Part shown: one piece after another, positions 1 to 9,200 of the stretch
Layout of the letters: every line of letters begins with the position of its first letter
How positions within the stretch are numbered: position 1 is the first letter of the stretch
Assembly: GCA_964467615.1 (NCBI GenBank)
Contig: CAYXRK010000001.1
Location: 1 to 64,000, forward strand
Direction of reading: 5' to 3'
DNA from: CAYXRK01 sp964467615
Lineage (GTDB): Bacteria; Hydrogenedentota; Hydrogenedentia; Hydrogenedentales; GCA-2746185
Length of the DNA stretch: 64,000 nucleotides
Translations under genes and position numbers: made by a program
The notes under the pieces: model-generated
Seen by the model: the letters and a program-made list of their open reading frames with translations, nothing else
Databases searched by the model: none
Told to the model about the DNA's origin: nothing

Positions 1-347
1 GCGGACAAAAACAACGCGAGATGAATCACCGGCGCGTCCTCGTCGCGTCCTAGCCTGATCTCCACCTGCTTCAGCACCGCCGCGCCGTCCATCAGGCCGT
101 CATCGTTCTGCGTTACTTTTGCCACGATCTCCGGCGCTTCGGGCGTGTAGCCGTACATGTAGTGTTGAAACAGCCGCTTCAACTCCGGTCGCCGCTCGGC
201 GTACCACTGCTCCGGGGTCGTCACGCGCCGGCCGTCCATCATCAGAAACGGATCCGGCAACCCCGCGATTTCGGGTAGCGATTCCGCCGCCGGGAATTCG
301 TCGGCCGAAAATGCTATCGACGCCATGCCGATCATCAGCGCGCACAT
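1..347 (-). CDS. CE15-like glucuronoyl esterase family protein, N-terminal part
   Basis: Only the first 115 or so codons are in the window; the rest lies beyond position 1. The ATG at 347 follows a near-perfect ribosome binding site (AAAAGGAGGCC, about 5 nt spacing). A short hydrophobic start (MCALMIGMASIAFSA) looks like a signal peptide. The following stretch (LPDPFLMMDGRRVTTPEQW, then RRPELKRLF and YMYGYTPEAPE) is the typical N-terminal lead-in of CE15 / 4-O-methyl-glucuronoyl methylesterase-like alpha/beta hydrolases, which cut lignin-glucuronoxylan esters. The catalytic Ser-His-Glu/Asp residues would be outside the window, so the activity is inferred. It is divergent from xylulokinase, which fits xylan use. 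Confidence 0.6.
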   Translation of the reverse strand, partial: MCALMIGMASIAFSADEFPAAESLPEIAGLPDPFLMMDGRRVTTPEQWYAERRPELKRLFQHYMYGYTPEAPEIVAKVTQNDDGLMDGAAVLKQVEIRLGRDEDAPVIHLALFLS

Positions 348-488
348 ACGTTGGCCTCCTTTTTCTCATACGATACCGCATGCCGGAGCGAACTCGGCAA
401 CGACAACCGAGAGACAATCTGTCTCGGCGATTGGAACTTAGGTATTCTTCTCCATTCAATCTGAGCGTTATCGCATGGAGATCTTGCC

Positions 489-2015
489 GTGAGCATTGTG
501 ATTGGCGTCGATGTCGGCACCAGCGGCACAAAGGCAGTGGCCGTGAACGAAGCCGGAACGGTCGTCGCGTCGGCGCTGATCGAGTATCCGCTGCACAGTC
601 CAAAGCCGAATTGGGCCGAGCAAGACCCGGCGGATTGGAAGGCTGCGGCCTTCGAGGCGTTGCGCCGGCTCGCGAACGCGCCCAGCATCAACAAGGACGA
701 TATCAGAGCGATCGGCCTCACGGGCCAAATGCACGGCTCGGTCTTCCTCGACGAGAACAATTCCGTGATTCGCCCCGCGTTGCTCTGGTGCGATCAACGC
801 ACCGCCGAGCAGTGCGACGCCATCACCTCCAAAGTCGGTGAGCAACGCCTCATCGAGATGGTATGCAATCCCGCGCTCACGGGGTTCACCGCGCCGAAGA
901 TTCTGTGGCTGCGCGACAACGAACCGCAAAACTACGCGAAGGTCAGGAAGGTACTGTTGCCGAAAGACTACATTCGCCTCGAACTCACCGGCGAATTCGC
1001 GACGGATGTCGCGGACGCATCGGGCACGCTGTTGTTCGACGTAAAGGATCGCGCGTGGCACACAGAACTCATGTCGTTGCTCGATGTGCCGCGCGAGTTC
1101 ATGCCGCGCGCCTACGAAGGCCCCGAGGTGACCGGGAAGCTGTCCAAGCGCGCCTCCGAAGCGACCGGCCTGCATCCTGGCGTTCCCGTCGTCGCGGGCG
1201 GCGGCGACCAGGCCGCCGGCGCGGTGGGCTGCGGCATCGTGCGCAAGGGATCTCTCTCGGCGTCGCTGGGCACGAGCGGCGTTGTGTTCGCGTTTGTGGA
1301 CAACATCACGCTCGATCCGCAAGGGCGCGTGCATACGTTTTGCCACGCTGTGCCGGGCAAGTGGCACGTCATGGGCGTCATGCTGAGCGCGGGCGGCGCA
1401 TTGCGTTGGTTCCGCGACGCGGTGTGCCACGCCGAAATCGCCGTCGGCGCGCAGACCCGCGTCGACCCCTACGAGTACATCACCGCCGCTGCGGGCCAAG
1501 TCCCGATCGGCGCGGAAGGCCTCACGTTTTTGCCCTATCTCACCGGCGAGCGCACGCCGCACAAGGATCCCTACGCGAAGGGCGCGTTCATCGGCCTGTC
1601 GTTGCGGCACACGCGCGCGCACATGGCCCGCGCCGTCCTCGAGGGCGTCGCGTTTGGCATGCGCGACGGCCTCGAAATCATCCGCGAGATGGGCGTCGCC
1701 GTGTCCGAAATTCGCGCGAGCGGTGGCGGCGCGCGCAGCATGCTCTGGCGTCAAATCCTGGCGGACACCGGTGGCGCGCCCATCGTCACCATCAACGTCG
1801 ATGAAGGCCCGGCCTACGGTGCGGCGCTGCTGGGCATGGTAGGCGCGGGAATCTATCGAACCGTCGAGGAAGCTTGCGATGCGACCATCCGCGTCACACA
1901 GACGACCACGCCGGATTCGGCCCGCGCGAAACGATACGAACCATGGTATCGCCTGTACCGTGACGCGTATACCGCGCTTGCGCCGCTGTACAAACGAGCC
2001 TCGACAATTGTGTGA
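489..2015 (+). CDS. xylB: Xylulokinase
   Basis: 508-residue FGGY-family kinase that phosphorylates D-xylulose to xylulose 5-phosphate with ATP. The N-terminal phosphate loop reads GVDVGTSGTKA (about residues 6-16). GQMHGSVFLD (about 78-87) and the WCDQRT segment are typical of XylB. The C-terminal half has the second ATPase subdomain, including GGGDQAAGAVG (about 236-246), SLGTSG and ASGGGARS. Length matches the family. The start is a GTG at 489 with GGAG nine bases upstream; no in-frame ATG fits better. It is divergent from the CE15-like gene across a 141-bp spacer, suggesting a shared control region for pentose use. Confidence 0.92.
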   Translation: MSIVIGVDVGTSGTKAVAVNEAGTVVASALIEYPLHSPKPNWAEQDPADWKAAAFEALRRLANAPSINKDDIRAIGLTGQMHGSVFLDENNSVIRPALLWCDQRTAEQCDAITSKVGEQRLIEMVCNPALTGFTAPKILWLRDNEPQNYAKVRKVLLPKDYIRLELTGEFATDVADASGTLLFDVKDRAWHTELMSLLDVPREFMPRAYEGPEVTGKLSKRASEATGLHPGVPVVAGGGDQAAGAVGCGIVRKGSLSASLGTSGVVFAFVDNITLDPQGRVHTFCHAVPGKWHVMGVMLSAGGALRWFRDAVCHAEIAVGAQTRVDPYEYITAAAGQVPIGAEGLTFLPYLTGERTPHKDPYAKGAFIGLSLRHTRAHMARAVLEGVAFGMRDGLEIIREMGVAVSEIRASGGGARSMLWRQILADTGGAPIVTINVDEGPAYGAALLGMVGAGIYRTVEEACDATIRVTQTTTPDSARAKRYEPWYRLYRDAYTALAPLYKRASTIV

Positions 2016-2047
2016 GACGAATCCCCGACGTCGGCCAGGGTGCTTCC

Positions 2048-2521
2048 TTATTTTCCGTTGTACGCCCGCTCCAACTCCGCCACGTCGATCTTGATCATCT
2101 TCATCATCGCTTCCATCACGCGCTTGGCCTTCGCCGGGTCCTTGTCTTGCATCAACTCCATCAATCGACGCGGAATGATCTGCCACGACACGCCGTACTT
2201 GTCCTTCAACCAGCCGCACTGAACTTCCTTCCCGCCCTCCGTCAGCTTCGCCCAAAGCGTGTCCACTTCTTCCTGGCCGTTGCAGTCTACGAAAAGCGAA
2301 ATCGCCTCCGTAAATTTGAACTGCGGCCCGCCGTCAAGCGCCATGTATCGCTGTCCTTCGAGTTCGAACACCCCCGTGAGTACCTTACCCTTCATGCCCG
2401 GCGGCACATCGCCATACCGCGTGATGCTCACAACTTTCGAATTCTTGAAAATCGAAACGTAAAAATTCATTGCCTCTTCGGCCTGGTTGTCGAAACACAA
2501 GAAAGGGGTGATTTTCTGCAT
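2048..2521 (-). CDS. VOC family protein (PhnB/3-dmu-9 type)
   Basis: 157-residue protein of the vicinal oxygen chelate fold, in the PhnB-like subgroup often mislabelled 3-demethylubiquinone methyltransferase. Family marks are MQKITPFLCFDNQAEEAMNF at the start, the SKVVSITRYG strand, LEGQRYMALDGG, and the late GWLKDKYGVSWQIIP motif. The substrate cannot be read from sequence. The ATG at 2521 is preceded by AGGAG. It ends 32 bases from the convergent xylB stop. Confidence 0.85.
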   Translation of the reverse strand: MQKITPFLCFDNQAEEAMNFYVSIFKNSKVVSITRYGDVPPGMKGKVLTGVFELEGQRYMALDGGPQFKFTEAISLFVDCNGQEEVDTLWAKLTEGGKEVQCGWLKDKYGVSWQIIPRRLMELMQDKDPAKAKRVMEAMMKMIKIDVAELERAYNGK

Positions 2522-2649
2522 GACGGTTTCTCCTGTTGTTCACGGCGTCTTTCGCCGAGAACGTTGCGCGCAGTCTGTTTTCATTAGTAGCCTATACTAG
2601 ATATTCACTTAACACCACACCCATACGGCGAATTCCTTTAGATTCACCC

Positions 2650-2742
2650 ATGTCTGATTCCGATACCAATCCGCAATTCATTGTCGCCGAGGAAGACTCT
2701 GGCCTGCGTCTTGACGTGTTTCTTGCCGAGGCGATCGATGAG
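2650..2742 (+). pseudogene. Truncated duplicate of the 5' end of the downstream RluA-type pseudouridine synthase gene
   Basis: Codons 1-31 starting at the ATG at 2650 (MSDSDTNPQFIVAEEDSG, then LRLDVFLAEAIDE) match the first 31 codons of the intact gene at 3015 (MPDSNSKSQFIVAEEDGG, then LRLDVFLAEALED). By hand count 73 of 93 bases agree, and many differences are in third codon positions. The frame stays open to 2940, but after codon 31 it has no resemblance to a pseudouridine synthase and no S4 or catalytic motif. I read it as the remnant of a diverged paralog that was cut off by a deletion or rearrangement. Confidence 0.65.
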
Positions 2743-3014
2743 GGTGGCGGCCAAATCCCCGGATTCGAGAAGTACGGCCGGGATTCAACATTGGAATTAC
2801 GACAGGGATCCAAGACGACAAGGCAAACCACTGGCGGCACGCGTACCGGCATTGGAAGTTCGTGTCGAGCGATCATGAATTCCAATGAAAAATCCCGTTA
2901 CCGCTATGGCTATTACGCCGTACCTCAGGTAGGAACCTAGGGCTTCGCGAGTAACAGGATCGAATACAATTCTACGCTTCCCTCCCCGACTCACCAACAC
3001 CATGCCTTGTGCCC

Positions 3015-4016
3015 ATGCCTGACTCCAATTCCAAATCTCAATTCATCGTCGCCGAAGAAGACGGCGGGCTCCGGCTCGACGTGTTCCTTGCCGAGGCGCT
3101 CGAGGACGCGTCGCGGTCGCTGATCAAGAAGGTGATCAAGGACGGCGGCGTTACGGTCAACGGCGCGCTGTGCAAACGGCCCGCGCGGGCGGTCTCGGAG
3201 GGCGATGAGGTCGAAATCGATCTGCCGCCGCCACCGCCCAGCGTGCTCGATCCGGAGGACATCCCGCTCGACGTGCTGTTCGAGGACGCCGACATTCTCG
3301 TCATCAACAAACCGTCCGGCCTCGTGGTGCATCCCGCGCCGGGGCACTACACGGGCACACTGGTCAACGCCGTGTTGCATCACTGTCGCGATTTCGCGCG
3401 GCCGACGGGCGACCTCTCGGGCTACGGCGAAGACCCGATGCGGCCGGGAATCGTCCACCGCCTCGATCGGTTCACTTCGGGCGTGATGGTGGTGGCGAAA
3501 TCGCAGCGCGCGTTCAACCACCTTTCGAAGCAGGCGCGCGAACACTCGTTCGACCGGCGCTACCTCGCGCTCGTGCAAAGCGAGTTCAAGGAAGAGGCCG
3601 GCGTCATCAATGCGACCATTGGCCGCAGTATCGCGGACCGCGGGCGCATGGCGATCACGTCGGTCAAAGGGCGCGAGGCGATCACGCATTTTCGCGTGCT
3701 CGAGCGGTTCGGCGTGGCGTCGTTGATTTCGCTCCAACTCGACACGGGCCGCACGCACCAAATCCGCGTCCACCTTCGATTTGCGGGACGGCGGGTCTTA
3801 GGCGATCCGGTGTACGGCGTGACGGATTTCTCGTCGTGGCCGATATCCCCGGAATTGAGGGCCGCGCTCGAGGGGCTCCAAGGCCAGGCCCTGCACGCCG
3901 AAATGTTGGGCCTGGAACACCCCGTGACCTACGAACGGATGACCTTTTCCGCCCCTCCTCCGCCCGATTTTGAGCGCGTCGTGGGACTGTTGCGGGGGCA
4001 GGCGGTAAGTAGTTGA
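3015..4016 (+). CDS. RluA/RluD-family pseudouridine synthase
   Basis: 333-residue enzyme that isomerises uridine to pseudouridine in RNA, most likely 23S rRNA. An S4 RNA-binding domain covers about residues 13-75 (LRLDVFLAEAL, then SRSLIKKVIKDGGVTVNG). The catalytic domain follows, with PSGLVVHPAPGHYTGTLVNA and the active-site motif GIVHRLDRFTSGVMVVAK containing the catalytic Asp. TGRTHQIRVHL and GDPVYG close the domain. A GTG two codons upstream (3009) is also open, but the ATG at 3015 aligns with the start of the truncated duplicate at 2650. RluD versus RluA/RluC specificity is not resolvable by eye. Confidence 0.88.
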   Translation: MPDSNSKSQFIVAEEDGGLRLDVFLAEALEDASRSLIKKVIKDGGVTVNGALCKRPARAVSEGDEVEIDLPPPPPSVLDPEDIPLDVLFEDADILVINKPSGLVVHPAPGHYTGTLVNAVLHHCRDFARPTGDLSGYGEDPMRPGIVHRLDRFTSGVMVVAKSQRAFNHLSKQAREHSFDRRYLALVQSEFKEEAGVINATIGRSIADRGRMAITSVKGREAITHFRVLERFGVASLISLQLDTGRTHQIRVHLRFAGRRVLGDPVYGVTDFSSWPISPELRAALEGLQGQALHAEMLGLEHPVTYERMTFSAPPPPDFERVVGLLRGQAVSS

Positions 4017-4226
4017 CGAAACTGCGAGACTCGATCTCCAAAGCATGCCATTCGGCGCCCATAGGGCGTCGATACGGCGAGGATCTTGGTTCACCTTCTC
4101 GTGCCCACCATTCTCCAAATACCTACGCAATCTCTTCTCCGTTATTGGCAAGTAGCGCGCCCTTTTGCACATCGCGCGAATGCGGCAATCTCGACATTTG
4201 TCGCGGGCTGTTAGGATCGCCCGGTC

Positions 4227-5321
4227 ATGTATTGGCTCTATAGCTGGACTCGGATACTCCTCTTCTTCGCGCGCTACTTCGCCTCGCGAACCCGCCTCGT
4301 GCGCCCGCCGTTCGTATCGGGTATCATCGAGGAAGTCGCCGAGGCGATCGGCCCCATTGTCGGCGTCCCCAAACACTTCGCGCTCATCGGCGCGGAGCAT
4401 TGTCCCAAGGACGGCCCCGTCATTTTCTGCGCCAATCACACAAAACTGGACGATCCGCTGCTCGTGTATCACGCCGCGCGTATGGCGGGCGGCCGACTCT
4501 CGCGCATCATGATGCGCGACGACTACTTCGTCGGGCCGCTCTGGGAGAACCCAATCGTCGCCGCACCCAAACTGTTCGCGTGCATGGGCGCGCACATGAT
4601 CGACCGCGATCGCGTGACGCTTGCACAAATGAAGCCCTTCCTCAATGTGCTCGACGAAGACGGGTCCTTCATCATTTTTCCTGGACGCACAAGGACGCGT
4701 TCCGGCGTCTTCATCGAGTACCGCGAAAATTTCACCGAGCCCGGCGGCGTCTCGTTCTTCATTCGTCAGACGCAGAAGAAGCGCTCCGACGTTCGCGTCG
4801 CGGCGGTCCCCATCGTGCGCACCTTCAATCCCGCGAGCAAGCGAACCGCCAGCATACTCGGGCCGCCGCTGTACTTAGACCACGCCGCCGACCGCGATGC
4901 CATGCGCGAGTTCGATGCAAACGTCGTTGTTGCAATGTCACGCCTCGTGGAAATCAACGCCGCCCAACTCGTCAGCGCGCTGCTCTATCTCCGCGTCCTG
5001 CACGGCCGCACCAGCTCCGTAACAATCGATCGTCTCGCCGACGATATTTCGCAGGTGTCGCCGCGCCTCAAGGGCCTTCACGCCGACCCGGCGATATCCG
5101 CGGATGCCATCGGCGAGGTAGGTGCCGTAGTTCGCTTTCTGGCGCGCGAGGGTATGGTTTCGCTGGACGGCCAATCCATTCGGCCAAACGCCGAACGGAT
5201 ACTCCTCCCCCCGCCGCTGGATACTACCTACCGTCGAGAGAATCCGGTCAAGTACCTCGCAAATCAAATCCTCCACTTCGGCGATGTAGTCGAAGGAATC
5301 ACGGAACGCGCACTCCAATGA
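4227..5321 (+). CDS. PlsC-type 1-acyl-sn-glycerol-3-phosphate acyltransferase-like protein
   Basis: 364-residue membrane-associated acyltransferase. The HX4D catalytic motif is NHTKLDD (His71, Asp76) in the strand CANHTKLDDPLL. The acceptor-binding block reads FPGRTRTRSGVF where the family usually has a FPEGTRS-like sequence. The first 30 residues (MYWLYSWTRILLFFARYF) are hydrophobic and probably anchor it. A long C-terminal extension (about residues 215-364) after the acyltransferase core is not a domain I recognise. The acyl acceptor could be lysophosphatidate or another lipid. Confidence 0.75.
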   Translation: MYWLYSWTRILLFFARYFASRTRLVRPPFVSGIIEEVAEAIGPIVGVPKHFALIGAEHCPKDGPVIFCANHTKLDDPLLVYHAARMAGGRLSRIMMRDDYFVGPLWENPIVAAPKLFACMGAHMIDRDRVTLAQMKPFLNVLDEDGSFIIFPGRTRTRSGVFIEYRENFTEPGGVSFFIRQTQKKRSDVRVAAVPIVRTFNPASKRTASILGPPLYLDHAADRDAMREFDANVVVAMSRLVEINAAQLVSALLYLRVLHGRTSSVTIDRLADDISQVSPRLKGLHADPAISADAIGEVGAVVRFLAREGMVSLDGQSIRPNAERILLPPPLDTTYRRENPVKYLANQILHFGDVVEGITERALQ

Positions 5322-5440
5322 GCCCACAAGCTCTCTCGTAAATAGTTACAAATAAAATGGTTATGGCCAACGTGGAACTTTAATCGCCGAAAGGCGTATC
5401 AATTTGGTACGGACTCAAGCGTGGTTCGTTTGGTGTTTCA

Positions 5441-6832
5441 ATGCGAATCGATCCGGTTTCCAGCCAAAAACTCATTCTTGTAGCCTCAGCCGAAGTCGGC
5501 TACGGTGGCGCCGTCGAACGTTTCATCGCGTCGCAGGGCTACACTGTCGAGCAGTGCCACGACGCCAAAGGCGTATATCGCCTCGTCGGACGCCACCGGT
5601 TCGACGTGGTTCTGCTCGATCTTCTCCTAAACGCCGGGGCCGATGTCGACCTAGTTACCTTTGTCCGCCGGCAGAGTCCCGATGCACAACTCATTCTGCT
5701 CTTCGATCCATCGGACGTAGCTCCCGCGATCGAAGGCATCCGCCGCGGCGCATTTTTCTATCTCCCGAAGAGCTGCCAGCCGAGCGACGTTGCCCTCATC
5801 GTCGACAAGGCCGTCGACGCCGCACGCACCCTCGGCCAGGCGCAAGCCTACGAGCAAGCGCGGTTCGAGCAGATCATCGGCGCAAGCCCCGCGATGCGCC
5901 GCGTCGCCCAACTCATCACCAAAGTCGCGCCGACGGACGGCACTGTTTTGCTCCTCGGAGAGAGCGGCACCGGCAAGGAAGTCATGGCGAATGCGATCCA
6001 CCGCCTCAGCGCCCGCCGCGACCGCGCATTCATCGCGATCAATTGCGCTGCGCTGCCGGAGCACCTCCTCGAGAGCGAATTGTTCGGGCACGTCAAGGGC
6101 GCGTTCACCGGCGCGGAGTCCGACAAGCGCGGTCTCTTCGAAGAGGCCGACGGCGGCACGATTTTCCTCGACGAAATCGGCGACATGGCCCCGATGCTCC
6201 AAGCCAAGCTGTTGCGCGTCTTGCAGAACGGCGAATTCCGCCGCGTCGGCGATTCCGCGGTCCGCCGCTGTGATGTGCGCGTCCTCGCCGCGACCAACAT
6301 GGACCTCGCCGAAGCCATCCGCGAGAAGCGGTTTCGCGAAGACCTCTACTTCCGCCTCAACGTCATCCAAATCCGCATTCCGCCGCTCCGTGATCGCCTC
6401 GATTCGTTGCCTGCGTTCGTCGATCAGTTTCTTCGCCGTTTCAACGCGCAGTACCACGGGAACGTCCGCAACATCGACGAACACGCGTGGCGCTTGCTCC
6501 AGCGTTATTCCTACCCCGGCAACGTCCGCGAACTCGAAAGCATCATCGCCCATGCCGTCATCCTCGCCGAGGGCGACACCATCCGCGCCTCAGACCTGCC
6601 CGACCACGTCCTCGAGGGCGCGGCCCAACTCGCCCTGCCGCATTACTCCGACCGCGAATTCCCCTCGCTGAACGAGATGGAGAAACGTCTCATCGAAACC
6701 GCCCTCGCCAAACTCGACAACAACCAGACCGAGGTCGCAAAAAAACTCGGCATTTCGCGCTCGACGCTGTGGCGAAAGATCAAGGAATACAGCATCGACG
6801 CAAGCGACGCTGGTGACGTATCGCCTAGCTGA
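5441..6832 (+). CDS. NtrC-family sigma-54-dependent regulator with degenerate receiver
   Basis: 463-residue bacterial enhancer-binding protein. A receiver-like domain (about 10-130) is followed by an AAA+ domain with Walker A GESGTGKE, the sigma-54 contact loop GAFTGA, Walker B GGTIFLDEIGD and the sensor region RFREDLYFRLNV. A Fis-type HTH ends the protein (NNQTEVAKKLGISRSTLWRK). In the receiver the phosphoacceptor is retained (Asp60 in FDVVLLDLLL) and so is Lys110 (FYLPKS), but the acidic pair that binds Mg2+ is missing (LILVASAEVG instead of a DDE motif). No histidine kinase gene is nearby. Its target promoters are unknown. Confidence 0.9.
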   Translation: MRIDPVSSQKLILVASAEVGYGGAVERFIASQGYTVEQCHDAKGVYRLVGRHRFDVVLLDLLLNAGADVDLVTFVRRQSPDAQLILLFDPSDVAPAIEGIRRGAFFYLPKSCQPSDVALIVDKAVDAARTLGQAQAYEQARFEQIIGASPAMRRVAQLITKVAPTDGTVLLLGESGTGKEVMANAIHRLSARRDRAFIAINCAALPEHLLESELFGHVKGAFTGAESDKRGLFEEADGGTIFLDEIGDMAPMLQAKLLRVLQNGEFRRVGDSAVRRCDVRVLAATNMDLAEAIREKRFREDLYFRLNVIQIRIPPLRDRLDSLPAFVDQFLRRFNAQYHGNVRNIDEHAWRLLQRYSYPGNVRELESIIAHAVILAEGDTIRASDLPDHVLEGAAQLALPHYSDREFPSLNEMEKRLIETALAKLDNNQTEVAKKLGISRSTLWRKIKEYSIDASDAGDVSPS

Positions 6833-7622
6833 GCCTTCGGTAGAGATCTGGGCGGCGGTCATCCCAAAGGTCGTTGAATTCGGTGATGCGTTTGCTGTCG
6901 GCCTTAGAGGGATCAAGCTCGGCGACGGCGACATGTTCCTCCGTCTCTGGCGCTCGGACGACGTACTCTCCCGAAGGGCTGACAATCTGGCTCGCCCCGC
7001 TGAACGTGAGTTTGCGTCCGGCCCGATCCTCTGCCCCTATCCGGTTCGCGGTCACGGTGAACACACGGTTCTCGGCGCTTCGCGCGAACATCGCGCGCTG
7101 GCACCATTCAAGGACCAGGTTCGACGGATGCGCGATGATCTGCGCGCCTTCGAGGGCGAGACAGCGGGCGGTCTCGGGAAAAATCCAATCGAAACAGATC
7201 ATCATTCCGACGCGGCCGGCAGGAGTATCGACGACGGATGGAGGCGAGTCTCCTGGGCGAAAGAAAAGTTTCTCGCGCGAGAAGAGATGGATTTTTCGAT
7301 AGTTGAATAGGCGACCGCCTGGAACGGCGAGCAAGCATGAATTGTAGAAACCGTCCGGAGCGCGCTCGGGGTACCCGACGACCAACGACATGCCGTGCCG
7401 GTCCGCGAGCCTCGCGGCGGCTTCCGACGTGGGGCCCGCGCCAAACGTCTCGGCGATTGCGTCCACTTCCGCGGCATCGATGAAGTCGTATCCGGAGGTC
7501 GCGAGTTCGGGGAAAACGAGGAGGTCGGCCTCGGAGGCTGTCGCGGCGAGCCGGTCGATGGCGAGGAGGTTGGCCGATCGATCGAGCATAGCGACATCAA
7601 ATTGCGCGAAACCGATTTTCAT
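6825..7622 (-). CDS. Carbon-nitrogen hydrolase (nitrilase superfamily)
   Basis: 265-residue amidase/nitrilase-fold enzyme. The Glu-Lys-Cys triad is visible: Glu in LVFPELATSGY, Lys in NYRKIHLFS and Cys in MMICFDWIFPE. The ATG at 7622 (MKIGFAQFDVAM) is the family-typical start; an upstream in-frame ATG at 7694 would run into the amidase gene and lacks support. It lies 32 bases after the amidase stop on the same strand, so the two are probably co-transcribed. Its last bases overlap the convergent sigma-54 regulator gene by 8. Likely a deaminating omega-amidase or carbamoyl hydrolase type; substrate unknown. Confidence 0.85.
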   Translation of the reverse strand: MKIGFAQFDVAMLDRSANLLAIDRLAATASEADLLVFPELATSGYDFIDAAEVDAIAETFGAGPTSEAAARLADRHGMSLVVGYPERAPDGFYNSCLLAVPGGRLFNYRKIHLFSREKLFFRPGDSPPSVVDTPAGRVGMMICFDWIFPETARCLALEGAQIIAHPSNLVLEWCQRAMFARSAENRVFTVTANRIGAEDRAGRKLTFSGASQIVSPSGEYVVRAPETEEHVAVAELDPSKADSKRITEFNDLWDDRRPDLYRRLS

Positions 7623-7654
7623 GAAAGCGAATCCCGAGAGACCTAATGGTACGG

Positions 7655-9100
7655 CTAGACGCTCTGAATCAGTACCGGCCTGCGTTGCCCCCACGGGCGC
7701 GCTCGGCCTAGTTGCGCGGCAAGCCGTATGAGCAACGCCTCTTGTCCATACGCCGCGGCGAACTGCGCGCCGATAGGCAGACCGGCGGAGTTCCAGTAGA
7801 GTGGCAACGAAATTGCCGGCGTGCCTGTTACGTTGAAGAACTGCGTGAAACCGACCGTTTCCGCCACCGACTTACCGAATGCTTTGCGATCGGGGTACGA
7901 CATACTCAGTGCACCGCCCAGTTTTTGCGGCGGCACACCTAGCGTCGGCGTCAGCATCAGGTCGAACTTCTGAAAGAACCCGGCCACGGCCCGGCTGCAC
8001 GCGTGAATCGCGTTCAATGCGAACACATAGTCCGCGGCGCCATACCGCGCCCCGCCGTCGTAGACCCCGCGCGTCAACGGTTCCAGGTCGCCGTCATTCA
8101 ACGTGTCGCGTCCGAGTTGCTTGAGGCGATCATCGACGGTCCGTCTCGTGTTCGCGCCGACGATGATCCGGACTGCGCGATTGAGCCGTTCGACATCGAC
8201 TCCCCATTCCACATGCTCGACGCGATGACCCAACTCCGCGCACAACTTCGCGGCGTCTTCCACGGCGGCCCTGCAGTCGGCGTGACATTCGCAGCCGTTG
8301 AAGGGCTTCGCGTGCCAGGCTATGTGCAACACTCCCGGCTCAGCGCCGGTCTCTTCGGCGAACGGCCTCTCCGGTTCCGGAACGCTATAGGGGTCGCCGA
8401 GCTCGCGCCCGGCGCATACATCGAGCAACGCCGCCGTGTCGCGCACGCTGCGCGTAATCACGCCCGACGTGCTCATGCCGCTCCAGCCTTCGCCCCGATC
8501 CGGCCCGGCGCTAATCCGCGCGCGGGTCGGCTTGAGGCCGACCAGGCCGCAGCACGACGCCGGTATTCGGACCGAACCGCCGCCGTCGCTGCCGTCCGCC
8601 GCGGGAACAATCCCCGCCGCGACTGCGGCCGACGATCCACCGGACGACCCGCCTGAGGTGTGTTCCCTGTTCCAGGGATTTCGCGTCAAGCCGAAGAGCG
8701 CTGATTCGGTGGAGGTCGTTAGTCCGAATTCCGGTGTCGCCGTCTTTCCAAAGATGATGAGTCCGGCTTCCTTGTATCGCCGAATGAGGCCGCTGTCGTG
8801 GTCCGCTATGTTGTCCTTGAACAGGGCGCTACCGAAGGTCGTGCGCGTGCCTGTGAGACAGGTCCCGAGGTCTTTGAGCAACCACGGCACGCCCTGAAAT
8901 GGTCCGGCGGGCGGAGCGGCCTTGATGGCCGCCTTCGCGAGATCGTAGAGTCGGTCAACGATCGCGTTGATCGACGGGTTGAGCTTTTCCGTTCGCGCGA
9001 TTGCCGTCTCCAACAGATCGCCCGGCGAAACTTCGCCCTGCTTCACCAGTTTCGCCAATCCCACGGCGTCATACTGATCGTATTCCCCAAACTCCGCCAT
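7655..9100 (-). CDS. Amidase-signature (AS) family amidase
   Basis: 481-residue hydrolase of the amidase signature family. The Ser-cisSer-Lys triad is visible: Lys in VPWLLKDLG, the Gly/Ser-rich stretch HTSGGSSGGSSAAVAAG with the cis-Ser, and the nucleophile Ser in GSDGGGSVRIPA. The C-terminal half carries FNVTGTPAISLPL. I chose the ATG at 9100 because GGAAGGAG lies just upstream; the frame is open to 9160 without a ribosome binding site. This could be an acylamidase or a GatA-like paralog; no gatB/gatC is adjacent, so tRNA amidotransfer is unlikely. Confidence 0.88.
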   Translation of the reverse strand: MAEFGEYDQYDAVGLAKLVKQGEVSPGDLLETAIARTEKLNPSINAIVDRLYDLAKAAIKAAPPAGPFQGVPWLLKDLGTCLTGTRTTFGSALFKDNIADHDSGLIRRYKEAGLIIFGKTATPEFGLTTSTESALFGLTRNPWNREHTSGGSSGGSSAAVAAGIVPAADGSDGGGSVRIPASCCGLVGLKPTRARISAGPDRGEGWSGMSTSGVITRSVRDTAALLDVCAGRELGDPYSVPEPERPFAEETGAEPGVLHIAWHAKPFNGCECHADCRAAVEDAAKLCAELGHRVEHVEWGVDVERLNRAVRIIVGANTRRTVDDRLKQLGRDTLNDGDLEPLTRGVYDGGARYGAADYVFALNAIHACSRAVAGFFQKFDLMLTPTLGVPPQKLGGALSMSYPDRKAFGKSVAETVGFTQFFNVTGTPAISLPLYWNSAGLPIGAQFAAAYGQEALLIRLAAQLGRARPWGQRRPVLIQSV

Positions 9101-9200
9101 CGTCGTAGCTCCTTCCGCAATCGGCCCGCGAGTGTACCAACAATTGCGTCTCGCGCGCACCGGGTATTAGCGGTAGCTGTTCGCGTTGTCCGCGTCCGCG

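Noticed and set aside
468..2255. 595-aa minus-strand ORF opposite xylB
   Set aside because: Arg/Ala/Asp-rich shadow with no domain; xylB is unambiguous on the other strand.
2797..3003. 68-aa minus-strand ORF with a hydrophobic stretch
   Set aside because: No ribosome binding site or family; lies in the spacer left by the truncated paralog.
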